NCBI RefSeq assembly: GCF_002940945.1
Contig: NZ_PNFV01000013.1
Location: 1 to 39,644, forward strand
Length of the DNA stretch: 39,644 nt
Direction: 5' to 3'
Source: Limosilactobacillus pontis
Lineage (GTDB): Bacteria > Bacillota > Bacilli > Lactobacillales > Lactobacillaceae
Position 1 is the first letter of the stretch. Each line of letters starts with the position of its first letter. The notes under the pieces were generated by a model. That model was not told where the DNA came from. It saw nothing but the letters and a program-made list of their open reading frames with translations, and made no database searches. Positions 20,566 through 27,211 of this stretch are shown in pieces. The position numbers and the translations under genes were made by a program.

Positions 20566-20682
20566 ATGGCTAAGTACACGGTTGAATTAAGCGAAGAAGA
20601 CCTGCAGATGATCAAGGACTGTCACTCCAAGAACCCTTCCATCATGAAGGCCATGGAGGAAGCCAAGAAGGTTGAAGACTAA
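20566..20682 (+). CDS. 38-residue acidic small protein, unknown function
   Basis: A 38-codon frame (starts MAKYTVELSEEDLQMIK, ends KKVED) with GAGGGAG about 6 bases before ATG and its own terminator 20 bases after the stop. It is charged and helical-looking with no membrane segment; one Cys-His pair (CH) is at residues 19-20. The VELSEEDL...I opening resembles the start of small ribbon-helix or regulatory proteins, but that is too little for an assignment. Its own promoter-like and terminator signals make it likely a real, separately expressed gene. Confidence 0.72.
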   Translation: MAKYTVELSEEDLQMIKDCHSKNPSIMKAMEEAKKVED

Positions 20683-20702
20683 TCCTTCGGTAGACAAAAT
20701 AA

Positions 20703-20732
20703 AGGACTCGCTTTCTTGGGCGGGTCTTTTTT
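20703..20732 (+). terminator. Terminator of the 38-residue gene
   Basis: GACTCGC (20704-20710) pairs with GCGGGTC (20719-20725, one G-U), followed by seven T. Confidence 0.9.
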
Positions 20733-20977
20733 TATAAAGGACGCGGAACGTGTTATAGTCGATTACGTTTTTTGTGGGGGATTTGACACAGCTATCGGCG
20801 AAGAATATCGCCACCGTTTAGACCGATAAGGGCGTTTATCTAAACATTAGTTGCAATCGAATGTAGAAAGTTCGCTAAATGCGGCCGATTATTTCCTGAT
20901 AGGTACACAACATCCGTGCTCAGTGTAGTATAATCAAAAGAGAGCAACGATGGTTTGAATCGAGGAGGAATGCCAAC
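20733..20977 (+). promoter_or_regulatory. glyA upstream region with promoter-like boxes and nested hairpins
   Basis: Between the terminator and glyA lie an extended -10 (TGTTATAGT, 20750-20758), a TTGACA (20783-20788), and a perfect TATAAT (20929-20934) 44 bases before the ATG. Between them GGCGA (20797-20801) can pair with TCGCC (20808-20812) inside TATCGG/CCGATA arms, and GTTTA/GATAA can instead pair with TTATC/TAAAC (20817-20846). These are mutually exclusive folds, as in a switch, but I recognise no known riboswitch. GAGGAGG precedes glyA. Confidence 0.45.
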
Positions 20978-22216
20978 ATGGAATACGCAGGGAAATCACC
21001 AGCACTCTGGGCAGCGATTGCCAAGGAGGAACAGCGGCAGCAGGATACGATCGAGCTGATTGCATCTGAGAACATCGTATCGAAGGAAGTTCGGGAAGCC
21101 CAAGGCTCTGTCTTAACTAACAAGTACGCGGAGGGTTATCCGGGCAAGCGCTACTACGGTGGCTGCCAGTACATCGACCAGGTCGAGCAACTGGCGATTG
21201 ACTATGCCAAGCAGCTTTTTGGTGCAGAATACGTCAATGTCCAGCCGCACTCTGGTTCTCAGGCCAACATGGCTGTCTACCAGGCCCTTCTCAAGCCTGG
21301 TGACCGGATCCTGGGGATGGGGATGGATGCTGGTGGTCACCTGACCCACGGTGCCAAGGTCAACTTTAGTGGGAAGGTCTACCAGTCCTTTAGCTACGGC
21401 CTCGATCCCGAAACCGAGCTGCTTGATTATGATCATATTCGGGCAATTGCTGAGGAGGTCCAGCCTAAGCTGATTGTGGCTGGTGCCTCGGCCTATAGCA
21501 AGATTATCGACTGGCAGCAGTTCCGTCAGATTGCCGATGAGGTTGGTGCCTACCTAATGGTTGACATGGCCCATATCGCTGGACTTGTGGCCACTGGGGC
21601 CCACCCAAGTCCGGTACCGGTGGCTGACGTGGTGACGACCACCACCCACAAGACCCTGCGTGGGCCACGGGGTGGGATGATCCTCTCCAAGTCCGCCGAG
21701 CTGGGTAAGAAGATTAATTCAGCACTCTTCCCGGGGACCCAGGGCGGCCCGCTGGAACACGTGATTGCGGGAAAGGCCCAGGCGTTTTACGAGGACTTGC
21801 AGCCGCAGTTTACCGACTATATCAACCAGGTCGTGAAGAATGCAGCGGCAATGGCTGACGAGTTTGCCAAGTCTGACAAGGTCCGGGTGGTTTCCGGCGG
21901 GACTGAAAACCACCTGATGATCATCGATATCACCAAGACCGGGATCACCGGTAAGGATGCCCAGAACATGCTGGATACCGTTCATATCACTACCAACAAG
22001 GAGTCGATCCCGGGTGATCCGCGGAGCCCATTTGTTACCAGCGGACTGCGAATCGGGACACCAGCAATCACCAGTCGTGGCTTTGATGAGGAGGATTCTC
22101 GACAGGTAGCCGACCTAATTGTTAAGCTTCTGAGCCACCCTGAAGATCAGGAGGTAATTGAAGCCGTCAAGGACGGGGTTCGTAAGCTAACTGCCAAGCA
22201 CCCGATTGAAGAATAA
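20978..22216 (+). CDS. glyA: Serine hydroxymethyltransferase
   Basis: 412 residues, the normal length for bacterial GlyA. It converts serine and tetrahydrofolate to glycine and 5,10-methylene-tetrahydrofolate, the main cytosolic source of one-carbon units. Hallmarks include [11 protein letters not shown] near the N-terminus, the folate/PLP-binding [16 protein letters not shown], and the PLP lysine K225 in [14 protein letters not shown]. The C-terminal [10 protein letters not shown] helix is intact. The start is set by GAGGAGG upstream. It stands alone as a single-gene unit, with its own upstream promoter-like boxes and a terminator shared with corA on the opposite strand. Confidence 0.99.
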   Translation: MEYAGKSPALWAAIAKEEQRQQDTIELIASENIVSKEVREAQGSVLTNKYAEGYPGKRYYGGCQYIDQVEQLAIDYAKQLFGAEYVNVQPHSGSQANMAVYQALLKPGDRILGMGMDAGGHLTHGAKVNFSGKVYQSFSYGLDPETELLDYDHIRAIAEEVQPKLIVAGASAYSKIIDWQQFRQIADEVGAYLMVDMAHIAGLVATGAHPSPVPVADVVTTTTHKTLRGPRGGMILSKSAELGKKINSALFPGTQGGPLEHVIAGKAQAFYEDLQPQFTDYINQVVKNAAAMADEFAKSDKVRVVSGGTENHLMIIDITKTGITGKDAQNMLDTVHITTNKESIPGDPRSPFVTSGLRIGTPAITSRGFDEEDSRQVADLIVKLLSHPEDQEVIEAVKDGVRKLTAKHPIEE

Positions 22217-22230
22217 TTTAATTGATAAAT

Positions 22231-22269
22231 GAAAATGACCAGCTGGGTGAACCCCGGTTGGTCATTTTC
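22231..22269. terminator. Bidirectional terminator between glyA and corA
   Basis: GAAAATGACCA (22231-22241) and TGGTCATTTTC (22259-22269) form an 11-bp perfect stem with A/T-rich flanks on both sides. It overlaps the corA stop codon at 22268-22270. Confidence 0.85.
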
Positions 22270-23203
22270 AGTCTGTGTACTCTTTGTGGTTAAGGTAGTA
22301 AGCAGCGACGAGGGCAATAATGATAGCGATGATGAAGATCATCCAGAAACCATAGGGATCATTTTTCCAGGGGAGGCCACCGACGTTCATCCCCATTAGT
22401 CCCGAAACGAGGGCAGGGATAGCGATTACCAGGGCGGCAGAGTCGAGGAATTTCATCAAGTGGTTCAGGTTATTATCCATCATCGAGGTAAAGAGGCCAC
22501 TGACCGAATCGAGCAGGTCACGGAAGATGTGGATGGCCTTATTTAACCGGCGCTGTTTAGTCTGAATATCCAAGATTATTTGATGATCGATCTCTTCAAC
22601 GTCTGAGGATGCTAGAAAGGATGAGAGGGTATCATTCTGGTCGTTCATCGTGTGTTCAAAGAAGACTAACTTACGGATCAGGTTAGTCAGGTGCCGGAGC
22701 TCATCATTTTCAATTGTCTTACGTGCCCCGCGGTCGAGCTTATCGATCTGGGACTTATATTTCATCAAGGCCATCATTAGACGATCTTGCCAGTGGCTGA
22801 TCAGGGGTAGCATTATTTTGACCGGGGACGTAGTTTTTTTGACTGTCTCTTGGAGGAGTGAATAGCAGTCCATAACCGCTACGGTAGAGATGATAAGGTG
22901 TTGGTCGTCCCAGATGAAAATAGCCGGTGCGAGCTGTTCTTCAATGCGTTTGCATTCGGCGTTGAAGTCATAAAGTACCAAAAGGCTGGGTTGGTTGAGG
23001 ACGGTACTCGGTGTCGGGTGGAAGCGGGCCACCTCCTCGGGGGAATTACAGAACTGGAAGGTCAGTGGGTCCAGGTCGAACTGTTGACAGATGGCTTCCT
23101 GTTCGTCCTGATGGGGGCTAGCCGTGATGATGATATCAGCATCCGTTAGTGGACCGTCGTGTGGGTGGAGCTGATGATCAGTAATGTAGTAACTCTTAAG
23201 CAT
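22268..23203 (-). CDS. corA: CorA-family divalent cation (Mg2+) transporter
   Basis: A 311-residue protein of the CorA/2-TM-GxN family. A long cytosolic N-terminal domain with a helix-rich stalk (about 150-245) is followed by two C-terminal membrane segments; the signature GMN lies at the end of the first (LVSGLMGMNVGGLPW), with a short acidic loop and a second helix ending YYLNHKEYTD. It would form a homopentameric Mg2+ (or Co2+/Ni2+) channel. The start chosen is ATG at 23203, with AGAGG 7 bases before it; the reading from 23218 has none. CorA-family proteins that move other ions exist, so the substrate is by family. Confidence 0.93.
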   Translation of the reverse strand: MLKSYYITDHQLHPHDGPLTDADIIITASPHQDEQEAICQQFDLDPLTFQFCNSPEEVARFHPTPSTVLNQPSLLVLYDFNAECKRIEEQLAPAIFIWDDQHLIISTVAVMDCYSLLQETVKKTTSPVKIMLPLISHWQDRLMMALMKYKSQIDKLDRGARKTIENDELRHLTNLIRKLVFFEHTMNDQNDTLSSFLASSDVEEIDHQIILDIQTKQRRLNKAIHIFRDLLDSVSGLFTSMMDNNLNHLMKFLDSAALVIAIPALVSGLMGMNVGGLPWKNDPYGFWMIFIIAIIIALVAAYYLNHKEYTD

Positions 23204-23372
23204 TGTTTCACCTCTCATTCCTAGTTATCTGTTGTATATAATTATATTGGATCGTAACCGAGCCTAGGAGCTTTTGGGATAGATTTAGGGAAAGTTTACG
23301 GGAAATTAAGAGAAAGCTAATTGAGTGAACGGCGTTTTTTGACTGATAACGCCACGCTCTAGCCCTATGATG

Positions 23373-23381
23373 TGATACAAT
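23373..23381 (+). promoter_or_regulatory. Extended -10 promoter of efp
   Basis: TG-A-TACAAT, an extended -10; no clear -35 (TTGACT at 23339 is too far). Transcription would give a leader of about 120 bases. Confidence 0.6.
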
Positions 23382-23420
23382 AACAATGAATGCTGTAAAA
23401 CGTCAGCAGATCTAATTAGG

Positions 23421-23483
23421 CTTGGTGCGGCCGTAGCGGTTGATCGCCTGACCGCTTAAGTTCCGGATCGGGATGGCACCGAG
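23421..23483 (+). promoter_or_regulatory. Three-way-junction leader element of efp
   Basis: CTTGGTGC (23421-23428) pairs with GCACCGAG (23476-23483), closing two hairpins: AGCGGT (23435-23440) with ACCGCT (23451-23456), and GTTCCG (23460-23465) with CGGGAT (23469-23474). The closed element ends 9 bases before the AAAGGAGAG site of efp. No known riboswitch is recognised. Part of the 3' strand (GGATGGCACCGAG) resembles a T-box sequence, but there is neither a stem I nor a terminator. Confidence 0.55.
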
Positions 23484-23508
23484 ATAAGATACAAAGGAGA
23501 GTTTTGAC

Positions 23509-24066
23509 ATGATTCAAACAATTGATTTGAAAAAGGGTATGGTCTTTGAACGTGATGGCAAGCTGTTAAAGGTTCTGCAAATCAACCACCACAAGCCAGG
23601 TAAGGGTAACACCCTGATGCAGATGGACATCCAAGACCTGCGTTCCGGCTCCATTGTCCACACCACGATGCGTCCTTCCGAAAAGGTTGAACAGGTTAAC
23701 GTTGACAAGCGTTCTGCTCAATACCTGTACGACGAGGGTGACGACGCTGTATTCATGGACCTGGAGACCTACGACCAATACACGCTGAGTCATGACCTGC
23801 TCGGTGACGACAAGAACTACCTGGTTGAGAACATGAAGGTAACCCTGAACTTTGTCAACGGCGACATCATCGGGGTTGAACTGCCAACCACGGTTGAACT
23901 GACCGTTGCCCACACGGAACCAATGATCAAGGGTGCAACCATCGACGGCGGTGGTAAGCCAGCCACGATGAACACTGGCCTGGTTGTTAACGTTCCTGCC
24001 TTCATCAAAGACGGCGACAAGCTGATTATCAACACCACGGATGGCAGCTACAAGTCACGTGCTTAA
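23509..24066 (+). CDS. efp: Translation elongation factor P
   Basis: 185 residues with the three EF-P beta-barrel domains: the KOW-like domain (1-65), the OB domain (66-128) and the C-terminal OB domain ending NTTDGSYKSRA. EF-P binds the ribosome between the P and E sites and relieves stalling at polyproline; the tip residue K32 in HHKPGKGN is present. This matters for the neighbourhood, as the upstream adhesin's X-Pro-Thr stalk has no consecutive prolines. Starts at ATG 23509 with AAAGGAGAG before it. It is not next to nusB/asp23, the usual lactobacillus location, so a second copy may exist elsewhere (inference). Confidence 0.98.
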   Translation: MIQTIDLKKGMVFERDGKLLKVLQINHHKPGKGNTLMQMDIQDLRSGSIVHTTMRPSEKVEQVNVDKRSAQYLYDEGDDAVFMDLETYDQYTLSHDLLGDDKNYLVENMKVTLNFVNGDIIGVELPTTVELTVAHTEPMIKGATIDGGGKPATMNTGLVVNVPAFIKDGDKLIINTTDGSYKSRA

Positions 24067-24086
24067 TCTGATATTGATATTTTGAT

Positions 24087-24118
24087 GGCTCTGGTGAAAA
24101 AATCGCCGGGGCTTTTTT
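24087..24118 (+). terminator. efp terminator
   Basis: GCTCTGGTGA (24088-24097) pairs with TCGCCGGGGC (24103-24112), with four G-U, loop AAAAA, followed by six T. Confidence 0.88.
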
Positions 24119-24165
24119 ATTTTCAGTAAAATTATCGGTGAAAATTAGTCTTTGGCGGGCGGATC

Positions 24166-24174
24166 TGGTAAAAT
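24166..24174 (+). promoter_or_regulatory. Extended -10 promoter of the GNAT gene
   Basis: TG-G-TAAAAT, an extended -10 match 27 bases before the TTG start. It lies inside a longer in-frame reading that begins at GTG 24138, which argues against that longer start. Confidence 0.5.
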
Positions 24175-24200
24175 GTTCTTCCACAAGGAGTGATTTTTGT

Positions 24201-24731
24201 TTGGATTTAGACATACAGCCCGTCAGAGCGGGCCGAGATAACTATCGACGTGTAAAACAGCTCTACCGCCGGGCGTTCCCAAAGTACGAGCAGGAACCAT
24301 GGAGTTGGCTGATGCTAAAGAGCTACTTTCAACGAGCCGATTTCATGGCCTTTTATGACGAGGAACAGTTTGTGGGCTTTGCCTATGTGATCCATAGTCA
24401 GGGTTGTCACTACATTCTTTTCCTGGCCGTCGATGACCAAGTGCGGTCACAGGGTTATGGCAGTCGGATCATCCACCAGTTGCGGTGCCATTATGGGAAG
24501 GATTCCCTCTTGCTCGACGTCGAAGAACCAGATGACCGCGCTGCCAATAACCAGCAGCGGCTGCGGCGGGTAGCATTTTACCGGCGCAACGGCTTCTATC
24601 CGACGGCCAAACGCTTTCCAGAGGAGCACGTCACCTTCCGGGTCCTGGCTACCAAGCGCCATATCAGTGGCCAACGAGTAGACCGCATCTTTGACTGGTT
24701 TGCCTGGCCCCTAGGCTGGTTAATTCAATAA
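24201..24731 (+). CDS. GNAT-family N-acetyltransferase
   Basis: 176 residues from TTG at 24201, which has AAGGAG 10 bases before it; a longer frame from GTG 24138 lacks a ribosome site and would span the promoter. GNAT features: an N-terminal RAGRDNYRRVKQLYRRAFP helix, FVGFAYVI, and motif A LAVDDQVRSQGYGSRII with the acetyl-CoA-binding QxxGxG-like loop, then RVAFYRRNGFYPTAKR, the typical C-terminal motif. The tail (about 150-176) is Trp-rich and hydrophobic (FDWFAWPLGWLIQ). The acetyl acceptor is not predictable. It lies between efp and the ATPase gene, with a weak terminator after it. Confidence 0.88.
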   Translation: MDLDIQPVRAGRDNYRRVKQLYRRAFPKYEQEPWSWLMLKSYFQRADFMAFYDEEQFVGFAYVIHSQGCHYILFLAVDDQVRSQGYGSRIIHQLRCHYGKDSLLLDVEEPDDRAANNQQRLRRVAFYRRNGFYPTAKRFPEEHVTFRVLATKRHISGQRVDRIFDWFAWPLGWLIQ

Positions 24732-24742
24732 CGATTGATGTT

Positions 24743-24770
24743 AGGTAGGGGTAACACCTTGCCTATTTTA
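24743..24770 (+). terminator. Weak terminator after the GNAT gene
   Basis: AGGTAGGG (24743-24750) pairs with CCTTGCCT (24757-24764, two G-U), then ATTTTAG. It is short, so read-through to the ATPase gene is possible. Confidence 0.5.
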
Positions 24771-24827
24771 GTTACTGGTAAATTTAGCAGATTCGGCAGA
24801 TAATACAGGAAAAGGGAGGAAATCACC

Positions 24828-26018
24828 ATGCAGGAAGCACTTGACTTTTTGACGATCACGGACCGAAGAACAATTGACCGTTTGACGACGGACCTGTTTA
24901 ACCACCATCTGTTGATCGTGGGGCAGACGGGTAGTGGCAAGACGACCACCACCTTGTCGTTGTTGGGGCAGCTCCAACAGCTGAGCCAGACGGCGATTAT
25001 CCTTGATCCGACTGGCGAGTATACTAAGCTTCCTAACGCCATTACCTACCGGCTGGGGGACAACTGCTATTTTGAGGCGGGAAAGCTGACGGTTGACCAG
25101 TTGTTGACTACCCTTCAGCTTCAGTTCGACCCTGCCTTGCAGACCAAGCTGCGCCAGGCGGTCACTGACCTGCAGATTCAGCATAACATTCAGGGGGAGC
25201 CAGGACCTTACCGGCGTTTAGGCCGAACCTTGGCTGATTATCAAGATGCCGAGAATCAGTTGGGAGGATGGGCCAGTGACTTTCCTGCCCAGGAACTCTT
25301 TGCCCAGCTGATTGAGGAGTTCGTGGTTCCATACCCGGATAACCGGGCTGATTATACTCGGCTGGGGCAGCAGTATGATCGGGTAGGGATTAATCACAAT
25401 TGGCCATTGCTGACGGCACTTCACGACCAGCTGGCTAGCCCGACTTTCCGGGCGCTTTTCGACACCGACCATCACACCGGGACGATGAAGAGTGAACTCA
25501 ACTTTATCCTCAAGATGTTTCTCCATCACCGGAGCAGTCACCGTACCCTGGTGATTGACCTGTCATTACTGAAGGATTACGAGGAAAGTCAGCGGCTGAT
25601 CATCTCGCTGCTGCTCAAGGAGATTCTTCGCTTGCGTCTTCACGATAATGTTGGTTTTCCAGTCAACGTCATCATCGACGAGGCACACCGTTATCTCCCC
25701 AAGGATGAACGCAATTTGGCGGATAATGGTATCTTTCAGTTGGTCCGGGAGGGGCGGAAGTTGAACCTTAAGTTGGTTTTGACGACCCAGTCCCCGCTGG
25801 ACCTGCCTGCCCGCTTACGGTCCCAGTTCAGCAACCTGCTGGTGCACCGTCTTCTAGACCAAGCTGAGGTAACCAGTTTACCTAGGGCCGGTTTGAACCT
25901 CCAGGATACCAATACGCTCCCGGTTGGCCAAGCAGACCTCTGTATGTTTGGCGAGGCACCAGTCCTTGTGAAGGTAAATCTGCCGGTGTGGTGGAAGGCT
26001 GGTGATTATCGTGACTAA
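24828..26018 (+). CDS. HerA/DUF87-type P-loop ATPase
   Basis: 396 residues with Walker A GQTGSGKT at 32-39 (with four further Thr) and Walker B at about 280-285 (VIIDEAHRYLP, D284-E285). The LTTQSPLDLPARLRSQFSNL stretch matches the sensor region of HerA/FtsK-class ATPases. Between them is a long insert (about 75-245) typical of DUF87 proteins. Such ATPases translocate DNA and often act with NurA, Sir2 or other nucleases; no such partner is seen here. GGAGG lies 8 bases before the start. The stop overlaps the start of the next gene, which encodes an exported hydrolase, so the two are probably co-expressed although the functional link is unclear. Confidence 0.9.
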   Translation: MQEALDFLTITDRRTIDRLTTDLFNHHLLIVGQTGSGKTTTTLSLLGQLQQLSQTAIILDPTGEYTKLPNAITYRLGDNCYFEAGKLTVDQLLTTLQLQFDPALQTKLRQAVTDLQIQHNIQGEPGPYRRLGRTLADYQDAENQLGGWASDFPAQELFAQLIEEFVVPYPDNRADYTRLGQQYDRVGINHNWPLLTALHDQLASPTFRALFDTDHHTGTMKSELNFILKMFLHHRSSHRTLVIDLSLLKDYEESQRLIISLLLKEILRLRLHDNVGFPVNVIIDEAHRYLPKDERNLADNGIFQLVREGRKLNLKLVLTTQSPLDLPARLRSQFSNLLVHRLLDQAEVTSLPRAGLNLQDTNTLPVGQADLCMFGEAPVLVKVNLPVWWKAGDYRD

Positions 26019-26874
26019 GGGGATTAAGTTAGCCCTGTGCTGCCTGCTGATGGCCGGGGCGACGGTTGCTGGAACGGTCCAGCAGAACTGGATGGCATTA
26101 AAATCCCCGAACGCCCCCAGCGCTGACACCCCGACGATCTTCGTTCATGGGATGCCAAGCAGCTACCATGCCGAGGTCAAGATGGTGCAAAACTTAATTG
26201 ATGCTGGGATTACGACACCAGATAACGTTGTTCTAGCAACTGTTTCGCCCCAGGGTCAGGTAAGCTTTAACCATCGCCTGCCGAGTCATCCCCATAATCC
26301 GATCGTCGAGGTCAATCTGGAGAATAGCCGTGAGCGTGACAACCATGTTTCGGCGGCCTGGATCAAGAACGTTGTGGTTGCTCTTGAACAGCAGTATCAC
26401 TTCAAAAAAGTTAATTTTGTCGGTCACTCCAGCGGTCCATTACTGATCCTCTGCTATATTATGGACAATGCTAACGATCGTCACTTACCCCGGGTTGCTC
26501 GTCTTGTCTCACTCGGTGGTGCCTTTAATGGGGCTTTAGGCAAACGGGACCGGCCCAACGCAATGGAGCTGGCACCTGATGGGTTGCCGACGACCCGTCA
26601 GGTTAAGGAATATCGGGAACTCTTGCCACTGCACGAAAGTTTTCCGCACCACACCCGGGTCCTCAACCTCTTTGGTGACCTCCAGGACGGCAGCAATTCA
26701 GACGGTCGGGTCGCTAATAACTCCTCCCGTTCGATGCGTTACCTGGTGGCTGCTCGGGCGCAATCATACCAGGAGGTAAAGATAACGGGGATCAACGCGG
26801 ATCACAGTGGGTTGCATAATAATAAAAAGGTTGATTTTTACCTGATCCGCTTCCTATACGGTCAGAACTGTTAG
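26002..26874 (+). CDS. Exported or membrane-anchored DUF915-type alpha/beta hydrolase
   Basis: 290 residues. The N-terminus (about 4-24, KGIKLALCCLLMAGATVAGT) is a signal peptide or anchor. The mature part matches the DUF915 hydrolase family: TIFVHGMPSSYHAEVKM (oxyanion side), the nucleophile elbow GHSSG with S143, LVSLGGAFNGALG, and a late catalytic-type His in NADHSGLHNNKK. The substrate is unknown; esterase or lipase activity at the cell surface is a fair guess. The start codon is GTG; 26002 (only 3 bases after GGAAGG) or 26011 (12 bases) are both poor fits. Overlaps the ATPase gene end by 17 (or 8) bases. Confidence 0.87.
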   Translation: MIIVTKGIKLALCCLLMAGATVAGTVQQNWMALKSPNAPSADTPTIFVHGMPSSYHAEVKMVQNLIDAGITTPDNVVLATVSPQGQVSFNHRLPSHPHNPIVEVNLENSRERDNHVSAAWIKNVVVALEQQYHFKKVNFVGHSSGPLLILCYIMDNANDRHLPRVARLVSLGGAFNGALGKRDRPNAMELAPDGLPTTRQVKEYRELLPLHESFPHHTRVLNLFGDLQDGSNSDGRVANNSSRSMRYLVAARAQSYQEVKITGINADHSGLHNNKKVDFYLIRFLYGQNC

Positions 26875-26997
26875 GCTAATTCTTAAATCATTGCTGATCA
26901 TCGATTCACAATGCATAATATACGGTAGATTGGGAGAATATTAATGCTGGCGTAATAAAATTATATAAAATAAATTGAAAAAATTTCAATTGTGTGC

Positions 26998-27026
26998 TTT
27001 ACTTCACAATATTTAGCGCCTATAAT
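26998..27026 (+). promoter_or_regulatory. Promoter in the DUF915-ohyA intergenic region
   Basis: TTTACT (26998-27003), exactly 17 bases, then a perfect TATAAT (27021-27026) on the plus strand. No plus-strand protein gene follows for 2 kb. Confidence 0.6.
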
Positions 27027-27031
27027 ATTTT

Positions 27032-27205
27032 TAAGCAAATGAATGATTTGCTCTTATTTTAAGAATAATTGCGTCTTTAGTATTAGGATGAACCGCGCAT
27101 CCCTTTTATATCCAATTAACATCAACAGCTGAGTGTGGTTCATATTAAAAACGCATCAAATAAAAAGATAACCTGTGTTGTGGTAAGCGCAGGTTATCTT
27201 TTTTT
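27032..27205 (+). ncRNA. Candidate small RNA
   Basis: This 170-base stretch runs from the plus-strand promoter to a strong terminator and has no credible ORF. It can form one long hairpin: GCGT (27071-27074), TTTAGT, ATGAACC (27088-27094) pair with GGTTCAT (27137-27143), ATTAAA, ACGC (27151-27154), with one 6-base bulge. It resembles a short regulatory RNA gene. It may also be only the 3' flank of oleate hydratase read from the other strand. Confidence 0.4.
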
Positions 27206-27206
27206 A
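27163..27206. terminator. Bidirectional terminator for ohyA and the candidate small RNA
   Basis: AAGATAACCTG (27165-27175) and CAGGTTATCTT (27190-27200), an 11-bp perfect stem with TTTTT on the plus side and TTTTTATTT on the minus side. Confidence 0.92.
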
Positions 27207-27211
27207 CTTTG

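Noticed and set aside
23421..23483. efp leader as a T-box riboswitch or a 5S rRNA fragment
   Set aside because: The T-box-like run is present, but the leader is too short for stem I and lacks a terminator, and efp is not a usual T-box target. No 5S rRNA core was found.
24138..24200. Longer start (GTG) for the 24201 GNAT gene
   Set aside because: No ribosome site; it begins almost inside the efp terminator and includes the likely promoter.
27088..27135. 14-codon ORF (starts MNRASLL) inside the candidate small RNA
   Set aside because: No ribosome site at correct spacing and no known leader peptide pattern; the AGG touches the ATG.
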